Shown: piece by piece, positions 51,228-62,012 of the stretch
How the letters are laid out: every line of letters starts with the position of its first letter
How positions within the stretch are numbered: position 1 is the stretch's first letter
DNA from: Aromatoleum evansii
Lineage (GTDB): Bacteria > Pseudomonadota > Gammaproteobacteria > Burkholderiales > Rhodocyclaceae
Length of the DNA: 64,000 nucleotides
Assembly: GCF_012910805.1 (NCBI RefSeq)
Contig: NZ_WTVK01000022.1
Span: 24,140-88,139, forward strand
Reading direction: 5' to 3'
Position numbers and translations under genes: made by a program
The notes under the pieces: generated by a model
The model's database searches: none
Told to the model about the DNA's origin: nothing
What the model saw: only the letters and a program-made list of their open reading frames with translations

Positions 51228-53090
51228 TCAGATCACGAGCTGCGTGCCGAGCTCGACGACGCGATTGTTCGGGATGCGGAAGAAATCGGTCGCACTGGTC
51301 GCATTCTTGGTCATGAACGCGAACAGACGCGCGCGCCACCCTGCGAAGCGGCTGCGGTTCAGGCGCGGGATCACTGTTTCGCGCGACAGGTAGAAGGTCG
51401 TTTCCATCATGTCGAAGGGTTCGCCGAAGCGGCTGCAGTGGTCCAGCGCGCTCGGGATGTCCGGGTCTTCCATGAAGCCGTAGCGCAGGACCACGCGGAT
51501 GAAGCCCTGCTTCAGGTGGTGCAGGTAGATGCGGTCGAGCTCGCTGACGTAGGGGGTGTCGGCGGTCTGCACGGTGACGAGGACGACGCGTTCGTGCAGG
51601 ACCTGGTTGTGCTTGAGGTTGTGCAGCAGGGCCGCGGGCACGCCGTCCTTGGAGCTGGTCATGAACACAGCGGTGCCTTGCACGCGATGCACGCTGCCGA
51701 TCATGGCCATGAAGTCGTTCATCGACAGGCCCTGCCTGGCGATTTCCTCCTGCACGAGGCTGCGTCCGCGGCGCCACGTCGTCAGCACCGTGAAGGAGAC
51801 GATTCCCATCGCGATCGGGAACCATCCGCCCTGCGGGATCTTGATCGCGTTGGCGGCGAAGAAGGCGATGTCGACGGCGAGCAGCGAGCCGGCCACGAGG
51901 GCGACGAGCAATCGGTTCCAGCGCCACAGCAGGATCATCACGAAGGCGATGAGTACGGTGTCGATCATCATCGTACCGGTGACGGCGATGCCGTACGCGG
52001 CGGCAAGGTTGGAGGAGTTCTGGAAGCCCAGCACCAGCGCGATCACGGCGAGATAGAGCGTCCAGTTGGTGAAGGGTACGTAGATCTGCCCCTGCTCCTG
52101 GCCGGAGGTGTGCACGATCAGCATGCGCGGCAGCAGGCCCATCTGGACGGCCTGGCGCGCCACCGAGAAGGCGCCCGAGATGACGGCCTGCGAGGCGATC
52201 ACCGTGGCGAGCGTGGCGAGAATCAGCATGGGAATCGTGGCCCATGACGGTCCGAGGTGGTAGAAGGGGCTCTCGATCGCTGCCGGCTCGTTCAGCAGCA
52301 GCGCGCCCTGGCCGAAGTAGTTGAGCACCAGGGCCGGCATCACGAAGCCGAACCACGCGAGGCGGATCGGGAAGGGGCCGAAATGGCCCATGTCGGTGTA
52401 GAGCGCCTCGCCGCCGGTCACGGCGAGCACGACCGCACCGAGCGCAAGGAAGGCCAGGGAGGTGTGATTGCCGATGAAGCCGAGCGCGTACAGCGGGTTC
52501 AGGGCCGCGAGCACTTCCGGGTGGCGGATGATCTCGTTGACCCCCAGCACGGCCAGCACAGCGAACCAGCCCACCATGACGGGGCCGAAGAACAGGCCGA
52601 CGGCGCCGGTGCCGCGGCGCTGGATCATGAACAGTACGGTGAGGATGAGGACTGTCAGGGGCACCACGAAGGATTGCATCCCCGGCGCGACGATGCCGAG
52701 GCCTTCGACCGCGGACAGCACGGAGATGGCCGGCGTGATCATGCTGTCGCCGTAGAACAGCGCCGCCGCGAACACCCCCAGCATCGACACGACCCAGGTG
52801 AGCCGCCGGCTCTTCGCCTTGTCGACGATCAGCGCGAGCAGCGCCAGCGAACCGCCTTCGCCGCGGTTGTCTGCCCGCATGATGATCAGCACGTACTTGA
52901 GCGTCACCAGCACCATGATCGACCAGAACACCATTGACAGGATGCCGAGGATGTTTTCAGGGGTGACGGGGATGGGGTGGTGGCCGTTGAAGATTTCCTT
53001 CAGGGCGTAGAGCGGACTCGTGCCGATGTCGCCGAACACCACGCCGATCGCACCGACCGTGAGGGCCGGCAATGCCTTGCGCGAATGCAT
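51228..53090 (-). CDS. kup: Kup-type potassium uptake protein
   Basis: A 620-residue K+/H+ symporter of the KUP/HAK family. The N-terminal signature [20 protein letters not shown] is intact and [18 protein letters not shown] is the second family motif. About 12 membrane helices run to residue 450, followed by a cytoplasmic domain (about 480-620) ending [10 protein letters not shown]. Length is normal. Role: constitutive potassium uptake. Neighbours give no further clue. Confidence 0.96.
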   Translation of the reverse strand: MHSRKALPALTVGAIGVVFGDIGTSPLYALKEIFNGHHPIPVTPENILGILSMVFWSIMVLVTLKYVLIIMRADNRGEGGSLALLALIVDKAKSRRLTWVVSMLGVFAAALFYGDSMITPAISVLSAVEGLGIVAPGMQSFVVPLTVLILTVLFMIQRRGTGAVGLFFGPVMVGWFAVLAVLGVNEIIRHPEVLAALNPLYALGFIGNHTSLAFLALGAVVLAVTGGEALYTDMGHFGPFPIRLAWFGFVMPALVLNYFGQGALLLNEPAAIESPFYHLGPSWATIPMLILATLATVIASQAVISGAFSVARQAVQMGLLPRMLIVHTSGQEQGQIYVPFTNWTLYLAVIALVLGFQNSSNLAAAYGIAVTGTMMIDTVLIAFVMILLWRWNRLLVALVAGSLLAVDIAFFAANAIKIPQGGWFPIAMGIVSFTVLTTWRRGRSLVQEEIARQGLSMNDFMAMIGSVHRVQGTAVFMTSSKDGVPAALLHNLKHNQVLHERVVLVTVQTADTPYVSELDRIYLHHLKQGFIRVVLRYGFMEDPDIPSALDHCSRFGEPFDMMETTFYLSRETVIPRLNRSRFAGWRARLFAFMTKNATSATDFFRIPNNRVVELGTQLVI

Positions 53091-53225
53091 GCGCTATATC
53101 CTGTGTTGTTGTTTTGGGTGCAGCGGGGCGCATTCTAAGGGCACAACGGGCACTGTGGCAGCTTTGGGCAGAATGTTCGGGGGAGGCGGTCGCCGGCCTT
53201 GCGTGTCCCGGCACGGCGGGGCGAT

Positions 53226-53834
53226 TCAGTCGGGCTTGTGCGCCGCCTGTCCGGCGTCGGGTGGTGCGTCTTCCTCATACTGCCGCCGCAGGCGCGCGAG
53301 CCCGGCGCGGAAGGCCTCGCCGTCGCCGTAGTCGAAGAAGTGCGGATAGCGCTCGTGGGCCTGGTGAATGCGGCGCGCGTGCTTGATCGGGCACCAGTAC
53401 TGTTCTGTACGGGCGGCGACTTCGCGCGTGTACGCGGCGACGCCGTTGCCGTAGGAGCAGTAGAAGCAGTTGAACTTCTCGATCAGGTTCAGGTAGGGAA
53501 GTTCGCTGCGGTCGAACACCATGTAGTCGGAGCGGCGCACCTTGGGAATGCGGTAGACCGGGAAGCAGATCGCCTGATAGACGGTCACGAAGAGATCCAT
53601 CAGCAGGAACGGGATCCATCCGAGGTAGATCACCGGCGAGGTCAGCGCGACCAGCAGCCTGGTGCGGCGCAGGTAGCGGACCAGGCCGATCTTGTAGCGC
53701 CGCTGCTGGCGCAGGAAGTTATCGGCCAGCTCGAGGCGCTTGCGCTCGAGTTCCTCGCGGCGCTCACGGTACTCCGCTTCCAGATCCTCTTGCAGCGACT
53801 GGATTCGCGCCAGCAATTCGTCGAGCTGCTTCAT
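53226..53834 (-). CDS. Conserved hypothetical membrane-associated protein with Cys motif
   Basis: A 202-residue protein that I do not recognise as a named family. It starts at 53834 with a predicted coiled coil (about 2-45, LLARIQSLQEDLEAEYRERREELERKR). One or two hydrophobic segments follow (about 58-90, LLVALTSPVIYLGWIPFLLMDLFVTVYQ). Then comes a conserved-looking domain with YMVFDRSELPYLNLIEKFNCFYCSYGNG and EQYWCPIKHARR. The CFYC pair plus the later Cys and His could bind a metal or a cofactor. The longer frame upstream of 53834 is not coding-like. Single gene. Confidence 0.7.
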   Translation of the reverse strand: MKQLDELLARIQSLQEDLEAEYRERREELERKRLELADNFLRQQRRYKIGLVRYLRRTRLLVALTSPVIYLGWIPFLLMDLFVTVYQAICFPVYRIPKVRRSDYMVFDRSELPYLNLIEKFNCFYCSYGNGVAAYTREVAARTEQYWCPIKHARRIHQAHERYPHFFDYGDGEAFRAGLARLRRQYEEDAPPDAGQAAHKPD

Positions 53835-54130
53835 GGTTCGAGTCCGTCCTTGTCGATCCCGTCGATGCCGTGGGCCGGCAGCCGCCTTCCCCGGCAGCGG
53901 GAGTGGGGGTGCCAGTATCGCCCGAAGCGGGCACGCAACGCGCCCATTTCCTTCAGGAAGATCGGTGACCGGTGCGGCGGGTTCCGGCACGGCGCCGGAT
54001 TCGCGTTCGGGCGGCTGCATGCGTTGTGGCTGCCGCGGCTTCCATTCGCGCTTGCGGGCGTGATTGACGCGCAGCAGGGCTGCTTCGATACTCATGCACT
54101 TTGCGTCGTGACGAAGGGAGTCGTGTGCAG

Positions 54131-56179
54131 GTGAATACAAGAAAAATCGGCACCGTGCGGGCTTCCGTCATGGCCGTGACGGCAACGCTTGCGGGCGCAG
54201 CGATGGGGGCCGACGACAATCTGTTCTTCAGCGAATTGCCCGTGGTGGCGAGCGTGAGCCGCCTGCCGCAGCGGCAGGTGGATGCGCCGACGGCGGTCAC
54301 GGTCATCGACCGCGAGACGATCAAGGCTGCGGGCGTGCGCGCGCTCAACGACGTGTTCCGGCTTGTGCCGGGCTTCCAGACCTTTCCGCACAACACGGAT
54401 CCGGCGCGGGTGACCTATCACGGCATCACCGACGAGGACTACTCGCCGCGCGTGCAGGTGCTGGTGGATGGCCGCTCGCTGCATTCGCCGCTGTTCCGCA
54501 GCGGTGTGAACTGGGCGCTGATGCCGGTCGCCCTCGAGGACATCGAGCGCATCGAGGTCGTGCGCGGTTCCAACACCACGTCTTACGGCACGAACGCCTT
54601 CCTCGGCGTGATCAACATCATCACCGTCGATCCCGCGCTCGTGCGCGGCGTGTCGGTGGCGGCGAACCACGGCAGCCAGGGGGTTCGCGACTACACGCTG
54701 CGCGGCGGCGCGCGGCTGGGTGAGGACGGCGAGCTGCGCGTGACCTACCAGCAGCTCGACGACGACGGGCTGGAGGACCGGTATGACTGGATCGACAGCT
54801 TCCGTTCGCGCCTGCTGGACATGCGCGCCACCTGGCGCCTCGGCTTGCGCGACGAACTCGACATGCATGCGGGCCGGATCGAGGGGGTGATGACCGTCGG
54901 ACGACTGGACAAGGACTTCGTGAACCGCAGCGGCGAGTTGTTCCGCAGCGATCCGGAGAATCCGATCCGCGATTTCGACCAGTCGAGCACCTGGCTGCAG
55001 CTGCGCTGGCTGCGCACCCTGTCCGAGGATTCCGACTTCTCGCTGCGCTATGCCTATTCGGTGGACGAGGCGAGCGACGACTATGTCGACCCCGGTCTTC
55101 CGGCCGGTTTTGCGCATGTTGACGAATCCGGTGACCGCGGTCACCGCAACGAGGTCGAGGCGCAGCACACCTTCTCGCCCTTCGACAAGACGCGGCTCGT
55201 GTGGGGCGCGAGCTGGCGGCAGAACACGTTGCGCTCGAAGAGCATGCTGTACGGGCAGGGCAAGGTGTCGCGCGACGTCAGCCGCGCCTTCGCGAACGCG
55301 GAATGGGCGCCGGCGGCATGGTTCACGGGCAACCTCGGCTTTTCGTCCGAATACGATTCGATCGCAGGCAACAACGTGTCGTCGCGCGCGAGCGGAAGCT
55401 TTCACCTGAACACCGCGAATACCGTCCGCGTCGGCTATACGCGGGCGTGGCGTACGGCCAGCATCCTCGACTACCGCGCGAACTTCCGCAGCAGCGCGAC
55501 GCGCGCGGAGCTGACCGGAACGCGCAACCTGCCGGCCGAGAGTCTGGACAGCTGGGAAGTCGGCTACCTCGGTGACTGGAAGGACTGGCGCATGAGCCTG
55601 GACGTGCGGCGCTTCCGCGAACGCGTGGGCGACCGCCTGTTCCAGGTCGATCCCAACGTGCGCGACCGGCTGGGGGATCAGGTGGTGCCGATCCAGGATA
55701 TCCGCATCGACGGCATCGAGTATCAGTGGAAGTGGCAGCCGCTCGACGCGACGCGCCTGATGGTGTCGCAGAGCTTCATCCGCATCGACAGCGAATACTC
55801 GAGCGGGGCGCTCACGCCTGTGAGCAACCTCGTGACCCGCCGCGGCCGCAAGGAGCTGGTCGACGCGTTCGCCGAGGAATCCGCGCCGCGGCGAGCCTCA
55901 TCCCTGCTGTGGATGCAGAAGCTGCCGTACGGACTGGAGGGCTCCATTGCGCGCTACTGGGTCGATCCAATGCGATGGACGCGCAACACAGCGGTCGGGA
56001 GCTACGTGCGCACCGACGCGCGTCTGGGCTACCCGTTCCGCATCGCGGGGCAGGGTGGCGAAGTGGCCTACACGGTGCAGTCGCTCGACGGCGACCACGG
56101 CGAGTTCAAGTCCAACGGCAGCCCGGCCGACCGTGTCGTCGGCCGTCGCCACTGGGTGTCGCTGCGGCTCGACTTCTGA
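54131..56179 (+). CDS. TonB-dependent outer-membrane receptor
   Basis: A receptor of about 682 residues. Start is uncertain: GTG at 54131 (MNTRKIGTV..) lies 10 bp after GGGAG; GTG at 54125 and TTG at 54101 are alternatives. The signal peptide ends about residue 27 (AMGADDN). The plug domain (about 45-160) has APTAVTVIDRETIKAAGVRALNDVFRLVPGFQ, VQVLVDGRSLHSPLF and DIERIEVVRGSNTTSYGTNAFLGVINIIT. The rest is a 22-strand barrel ending in an aromatic SLRLDF. The ligand (iron chelate, vitamin, copper or other metal) cannot be told. No cobalamin riboswitch was seen in the 296-bp gap upstream. Confidence 0.88.
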   Translation: MNTRKIGTVRASVMAVTATLAGAAMGADDNLFFSELPVVASVSRLPQRQVDAPTAVTVIDRETIKAAGVRALNDVFRLVPGFQTFPHNTDPARVTYHGITDEDYSPRVQVLVDGRSLHSPLFRSGVNWALMPVALEDIERIEVVRGSNTTSYGTNAFLGVINIITVDPALVRGVSVAANHGSQGVRDYTLRGGARLGEDGELRVTYQQLDDDGLEDRYDWIDSFRSRLLDMRATWRLGLRDELDMHAGRIEGVMTVGRLDKDFVNRSGELFRSDPENPIRDFDQSSTWLQLRWLRTLSEDSDFSLRYAYSVDEASDDYVDPGLPAGFAHVDESGDRGHRNEVEAQHTFSPFDKTRLVWGASWRQNTLRSKSMLYGQGKVSRDVSRAFANAEWAPAAWFTGNLGFSSEYDSIAGNNVSSRASGSFHLNTANTVRVGYTRAWRTASILDYRANFRSSATRAELTGTRNLPAESLDSWEVGYLGDWKDWRMSLDVRRFRERVGDRLFQVDPNVRDRLGDQVVPIQDIRIDGIEYQWKWQPLDATRLMVSQSFIRIDSEYSSGALTPVSNLVTRRGRKELVDAFAEESAPRRASSLLWMQKLPYGLEGSIARYWVDPMRWTRNTAVGSYVRTDARLGYPFRIAGQGGEVAYTVQSLDGDHGEFKSNGSPADRVVGRRHWVSLRLDF

Positions 56180-56207
56180 ACCCGGCAGCACCGAGACGGC
56201 TGACCGT

Positions 56208-57149
56208 TCAGCGGTTGCCGCGCGTCTGCCGGTGCATGCGCATCAGCGTGCTCTTGCCGAACAGGCTCTCGACGAGATCGACAGCCAGTTCGGCGGTCAT
56301 GTTGCGGTGGTCCAGCGCGGGGTTGAGTTCGACGATGTCGAGCGAGGCGAGCTGCTCGGTGTCGGCGATCATCTCCATGCACAGCTCGGCCTCGCGGTAG
56401 GTGGGGCCGCCGCGCACGGTGGTGCCGACGCCCGGTGCGATGGTCGGGTCGAGGAAATCGACATCGAGGCTGACGTGCAGGTGCGTGTTTTCGTCGACGC
56501 CGGCGAGCGCCTGTTCCATCACGGCACGCATGCCGACTTCGTCGATGTAGCGCATGTCGAACACTTCCACGCCGAGTTCGCACAGGAAGCGCTTTTCGCC
56601 CTCGTCGACACTGCGGATGCCGATCTGGCGGATCTCGGCCGGGAGCATCGCCGGGATGTGGCCCCCGATGCGCGTCAGCACTTCCGGGCCGTGGCCGCAC
56701 AGGCAGGCGACCGGCATACCGTGGATGTTGCCGGAAGGCGTCATCGTCGCGGTGTTGAGGTCGGCGTGCGCATCGAACCACAGCACGCGCAGCTTCTTGC
56801 CGACGCTGCGGCAATGGCGCGCGACGGCGCTGATCGAGCCGATCGCGAGGCAGTGGTCGCCGCCGAGCATCACCGGCAGCCGGCCCGCACGCAGTTCGGC
56901 ATAAACGGCCTCATGCAGGATCTCGTTCCACTGCGCGACCTGATGCAGATGGCGGAAGCCGTCGACTGCGGGCAGGTTGGGATTCGCGGGGCCAGCGAGG
57001 TCGCCGCAGTCGCGCACGTCCGCGCCGAAGGCCGCGATCGCCGCGTGAATGTCGGCAACGCGCAGGGCCTCGGGGCCCATGCTGGCGCCGCGCGTGCCGG
57101 CGCCTACGTCGGTGGGAACGCCAATCAGGCTAACGTTGAGATTCGTCAT
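56208..57149 (-). CDS. rocF: Arginase
   Basis: A 313-residue ureohydrolase converting L-arginine to ornithine and urea. Manganese ligands are all present: GGDHCLAIG, WFDAHADLNT and SLDVDFLDP. GNIHGMPVA and PGVGTTVRGGPTYREA are arginase-type specificity loops. The organism therefore has a second arginine route besides the succinyltransferase genes at 22.5-24.6 kb. A strong hairpin lies about 55 bp upstream of the start. Confidence 0.93.
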   Translation of the reverse strand: MTNLNVSLIGVPTDVGAGTRGASMGPEALRVADIHAAIAAFGADVRDCGDLAGPANPNLPAVDGFRHLHQVAQWNEILHEAVYAELRAGRLPVMLGGDHCLAIGSISAVARHCRSVGKKLRVLWFDAHADLNTATMTPSGNIHGMPVACLCGHGPEVLTRIGGHIPAMLPAEIRQIGIRSVDEGEKRFLCELGVEVFDMRYIDEVGMRAVMEQALAGVDENTHLHVSLDVDFLDPTIAPGVGTTVRGGPTYREAELCMEMIADTEQLASLDIVELNPALDHRNMTAELAVDLVESLFGKSTLMRMHRQTRGNR

Positions 57150-57203
57150 GGTCGTGGTCTGCCCCGGGTCACGCGTCGTACGCGGCGGTTTAAGGATTGG
57201 GTT

Positions 57204-57243
57204 CGACCGGGTCCGGCGAGGAGTGGTTCGCCGGGCCCGGTCG
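57204..57243. repeat. Long GC-rich hairpin upstream of arginase
   Basis: Arms CGACCGGGTCCGGCGA and TCGCCGGGCCCGGTCG (16 bp, one mismatch) surround an 8-base loop. It lies 55 bp upstream of the rocF ATG and would be in its 5' leader if the promoter is further upstream. There is no T-run. Confidence 0.6.
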
Positions 57244-57474
57244 TAGCTTCACGGCCCTGGTCGATGCCGATTTGCAGGGCCGAACTTTGAAGGATGCGGG
57301 CGTCAAACAGAATCGATAATTTTGTAGCGAAATACCACTAATCTGACGAAAGAGCAGGGTTGATTGGCGATTTGTTCAAGCAAGGCATTTTTGCACCGTC
57401 TGCGATGACCGCTGCTCGGGTATAAAGGCGCCTCGGCCGCATCGCGGCGAGATGAATTGTATGGGAGCCGGTGA
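57244..57474. other. Divergent promoter gap between rocF and the DMT transporter gene
   Basis: AT-rich words (AATCGATAATTTTGTAGC near 57310) may form promoters. No gene is supported between 57150 and 57474 apart from the hairpin. Confidence 0.35.
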
Positions 57475-58380
57475 ATGAAGCGCGCGCAGGCCAACGGCCT
57501 CCTGCTGGTTGCAGCACTGATCTGGGGAACGGCCTTCGTTGCCCAGCAGGCGGGCATGCGCGACGTGGGGCCCTTCACCTTCACCGGTGTGCGCTTCCTG
57601 TTCGGCGCCGTGGTGATCCTGCCCCTGGTCGCGCGCGAGCTGCGCCGCCTCGGGCGGCGCGGCGTGTGGCTGGATGGCCGCGACCTGGCCGGCGGCCTTG
57701 TGCTGGGCGTGGTGCTGTTCCTCGGCGCGGCCTTCCAGCAGATTGGCATCGCCGGCACCACCGTGAGCAATGCCGGATTTCTCACCGCCCTGTATGTGCC
57801 GCTGGTGCCGGTCGCGAGCGCGCTGCTGTTGCGCGAGCGCCTGCACTGGTCGGTGTGGCCGGCGAGCGCCGGCTGCCTGGGCGGCACCTTCCTGCTCGGC
57901 GGCGGCAGCCTTTCGGCGCTGTCGACGGGCGACCTGTGGGTGATCGCGAGCGCGCTGTTCTGGGCGGCACACGTGATGATGGTAGGACGGGTCGCCGCGC
58001 GCCACGGGGCGCCGATCACGATCGCGTGCCTGCAGTTCGTGATGTGCGGCGTGCTGGGCATGGCGAGCGGTTTTTACGCCGAGGTCGTTAGCCTGGACGC
58101 GCTGGAGCGCGCGCTGCCGTCGATCGCCTACGCGGGCATCCTCTCGGTCGGCTTGGGATTCACGCTGCAGGTGGTCGCGCAGCGCCACACGCTCGCGGCC
58201 GATGCGGCGATCCTGCTGAGCTGCGAGACCTTGTTTGCTGCACTCGCTGCGCGCATCTTGGTCGGCGAGGTGCTCACGCCGATGCAGTTGGTGGGCGGCG
58301 GGCTGATCTTCGCGTGCGTGATGGCGATCCAGCTGCTGCCGCTCGCCCGGGCGCGCAGCGAGGCGGTGCAGCCAGCCTGA
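57475..58380 (+). CDS. EamA-family (DMT) transporter
   Basis: A 301-residue inner-membrane protein with ten predicted helices in two EamA repeats (about 5-140 and 150-290). Typical words are LIWGTAFVAQQAG, FTFTGVRFLFGAVVILPL, FLTALYVPLVPV and SCETLFAALAARILVGEVLTPMQLVGGGLIFACV. Members export amino acids or other metabolites; the substrate is unknown. The gene ends 12 bp from the stop of the convergent AcoR-like gene. Confidence 0.87.
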   Translation: MKRAQANGLLLVAALIWGTAFVAQQAGMRDVGPFTFTGVRFLFGAVVILPLVARELRRLGRRGVWLDGRDLAGGLVLGVVLFLGAAFQQIGIAGTTVSNAGFLTALYVPLVPVASALLLRERLHWSVWPASAGCLGGTFLLGGGSLSALSTGDLWVIASALFWAAHVMMVGRVAARHGAPITIACLQFVMCGVLGMASGFYAEVVSLDALERALPSIAYAGILSVGLGFTLQVVAQRHTLAADAAILLSCETLFAALAARILVGEVLTPMQLVGGGLIFACVMAIQLLPLARARSEAVQPA

Positions 58381-58392
58381 TCCGGCGAAGGC

Positions 58393-60015
58393 TCACGCCG
58401 CGTTCTCGAACAGTTCCGGCGGGATGTCCTCGGGGCACAGCTGGCTGGCCTCGTCGCCCATCAGGGCGAGCATGAGGCGGAGCTGGTTGCGCAGTTCGCG
58501 CAGATTGCCGGGCCAGCGGTGGCGATGCAGCAGCGCGAGGGCTTCGGGGCAGACATAGATCGACCGCCCGCCGCCGGCCTCGCGCACGAAATGGCGCACC
58601 AGCTCATCGAAGTCATCGCGCTCGCGCAGGGGCGGCAGGCTGATGATGTGGCCGCCGGACGCCTCGAAGGTGCGCAGGTCGAGTCGACCATCGCGGCGCA
58701 GCTCGGCGAGCGGCTGCCGTGCGGCACCGATCACGCGGGCGCGGCTGCCGTCGTGGGCGTCGAAGAGCCGCGCCTGCAGCGTGGCGGGCAGGGCGTCGAT
58801 CTCCACCAGGAAGAGGATGCCGTTGGCGGCCTGTGCCCAGGCGCGATCGAGTTCCGCCGCCGCGGCTTCGCCGTCGGGCAGGGCTGTGCAGTCGATGCCG
58901 ATCAGCGGTGCGTCCACGGTCGGTTTGTGGTCTTCATGGAAGGCGCGCACGAGATGCGCCTTGCCGGTCCCCATCTCTCCTTCGATCAGCAGCGGTGTCC
59001 ATTCGGTCGCGCAGTTGCGCAGCGTGTCGACGATGCGCGCCATGCGTCCGTCGCCGTGGGCGATCGCACCCAGGCGTGAGTCGTCGCGGCGGGCGGTTCC
59101 GGCGCGGGATTCCTTGTCGGCGCGGCGCCGCGACCGCAGGTTGGCGCGCGCGATGAGTGTGCGTCCCTTCAGGTCGTAGAGCGGGAAGGGGGCGTCGGGC
59201 GCCTGCGCGGCCAGCGCGACGAGACTGCTCCAGGGCGTTGCGAAGCAGGCTTCGTAGGTCGTCGCGGGATGCCGCGCGTCCAGCCCGAGCATGCCGCGTC
59301 CCTTGCGGTTGCTGGCGACGAGCCGGCCGCCTTCGTCGAATACGACGAGGGCGTGCAGGGGATCTGCGAGCGCATCGCGGCGTGTGTGGAAGTGCAGGGT
59401 AAGGAAGCCGTCGTCCAGCGTTTCGAGCAGGCGGTGTTCGATCAGTTCGGCCGTGGTGCGCAGCAGGGCCTCGGCATGGGTCAGGTTCTCGCGCGCGTCC
59501 GACGACACGTCGAGGATGCCGAGCATGCCGCCGGTCGGCGCGAGGATGGGGGTGGCGACGCAGGTCAGGATGCGGTTGCGCGCGAGGTAATGCTGGTCGC
59601 CCTGAACGGTGACGACTGCGCCGGTGTGCAGCGCCGTGCCGATCGCGTTGGTGCCCATCACGGCCTCGCTCCAGTCGACGCCGGGTCGCAGCGCAACCCG
59701 GCTGGCGCGGTCGAGAAAGTCGGTGTGGCCCAACGCGCTGAGGATCATGCCCTGACGGTCGGCCAGCAGCACCGTGGAGGACGGGCTGCCGATCTGGCGG
59801 TACAGGCCTTCGATCATCGGGCGCGAGAACGCCAGCAGGCGGTTGTTTGCGGCGATGCGGTCCGTGAGTTCTCCCGGCGCGAGCGCCGTGTCATTGAGCG
59901 GTTCGTCCGGTCGCAACCCGTGCTCGCGGCTGCGCTGCCACGATGCGATGAGCGATTCCGGCCGGGATGTCGGGGGTGAAGCTTCCATCATGGTGTGCGA
60001 TGAAGCATGAATCAT
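58393..60015 (-). CDS. AcoR-like protein lacking GAFTGA and DNA-binding domain
   Basis: A 540-residue relative of AcoR-type sigma-54 activators. The N-terminal sensor part has SxRPESLIASWQRSREHGL and a GAF domain (about 75-200, SEAVMGTNAIGTALHTGAVV). The AAA+ region (about 325-520) has Walker A GEMGTGKAHL and the arginine-finger region LPPLRERDDFDELVRHFV, WPGNLRELRNQL. Three key elements are missing. The stretch between IDCTALP and the Walker B strand is shortened by about 30 residues so that GAFTGA is gone. Walker B reads ILFLVEID instead of LFLDEIG. The protein ends at PPELFENAA with no Fis-type helix-turn-helix. It lies divergent from exaC. It may act as a sensor or anti-activator rather than an activator. 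Confidence 0.85.
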   Translation of the reverse strand: MIHASSHTMMEASPPTSRPESLIASWQRSREHGLRPDEPLNDTALAPGELTDRIAANNRLLAFSRPMIEGLYRQIGSPSSTVLLADRQGMILSALGHTDFLDRASRVALRPGVDWSEAVMGTNAIGTALHTGAVVTVQGDQHYLARNRILTCVATPILAPTGGMLGILDVSSDARENLTHAEALLRTTAELIEHRLLETLDDGFLTLHFHTRRDALADPLHALVVFDEGGRLVASNRKGRGMLGLDARHPATTYEACFATPWSSLVALAAQAPDAPFPLYDLKGRTLIARANLRSRRRADKESRAGTARRDDSRLGAIAHGDGRMARIVDTLRNCATEWTPLLIEGEMGTGKAHLVRAFHEDHKPTVDAPLIGIDCTALPDGEAAAAELDRAWAQAANGILFLVEIDALPATLQARLFDAHDGSRARVIGAARQPLAELRRDGRLDLRTFEASGGHIISLPPLRERDDFDELVRHFVREAGGGRSIYVCPEALALLHRHRWPGNLRELRNQLRLMLALMGDEASQLCPEDIPPELFENAA

Positions 60016-60085
60016 TCCTTCCGAGACGAAACCCTTTTACTACCGGGGTTTCGCGCAAGTGAGGGAATCGTCGAGCGGGCGCATC

Positions 60086-60121
60086 TGTCACGCATTGGGA
60101 CAGGTGTTGTCTTGTTGAGCA
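60086..60121. promoter_or_regulatory. Shared upstream activating element, copy 2
   Basis: The first dyad is TGTCAC-N5-GGGACA (60086-60102), the second TGTTGT-N5-TGAGCA (60105-60121), with the same 19-bp offset as copies at 12088 and 62445. It lies 114 bp upstream of the exaC -24 box. Confidence 0.68.
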
Positions 60122-60234
60122 GCGGAGGACAGGGGCGGACATGCATGCGGAACGTCGGCCGAAATTCCGGTTTCTAGGCGCAAATATCTGTGCGCAAAAG
60201 GAAAACAGTTTTCACTCCGAATATTCGACAGGGC

Positions 60235-60250
60235 TGGCACGCCGCCTGCG
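60235..60250 (+). promoter_or_regulatory. Sigma-54 promoter (-24/-12) of exaC
   Basis: TGGCACG-CCGC-CTGCG keeps the GG-N10-GC core and the full TGGCACG block. It lies 60 bp upstream of the aldehyde dehydrogenase ATG. Confidence 0.78.
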
Positions 60251-60309
60251 GAAGGGATGGCGACGCAAGACAGCGTTTTGACCACCCAACACTTCTGGAG
60301 ACGAGTTCA

Positions 60310-61830
<1,521 letters not shown>

Positions 61831-61954
61831 GCGCGTTACCAAGGTCTTGCGCTCGAGTTCTTCCGGGCGCGAGGCCGGTCGGGCGCATCCAAACGCCCGC
61901 CTTGCTCATGGTGTTCTTCTCTCCCTCTCTTCCGTAAACAGCGGTCGAGATTCA

Positions 61955-61982
61955 CGGGCGGCCCAGGCCGCCCGTTTTTTTT
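61955..61982 (+). terminator. Intrinsic terminator after exaC
   Basis: CGGGCGGCC/GGCCGCCCG, 9-bp stem, 2-base loop, followed by eight T residues. It separates exaC from the DUF779 gene, which lies only 30 bp downstream. Confidence 0.92.
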
Positions 61983-62012
61983 CGCCGCGTCGCGGCGTGC
62001 AAGGAGTCAGTC

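Noticed and set aside
53835..54130. Cobalamin riboswitch upstream of the TonB receptor gene
   Set aside because: No B12-box-like sequence or multi-stem layout could be found, although the KamDE mutase needs cobalamin.
58393..60015. Frameshift hiding the missing HTH of the AcoR-like protein
   Set aside because: Only 12 bp separate its stop from the convergent DMT gene, so no out-of-frame C-terminal domain can be present downstream.
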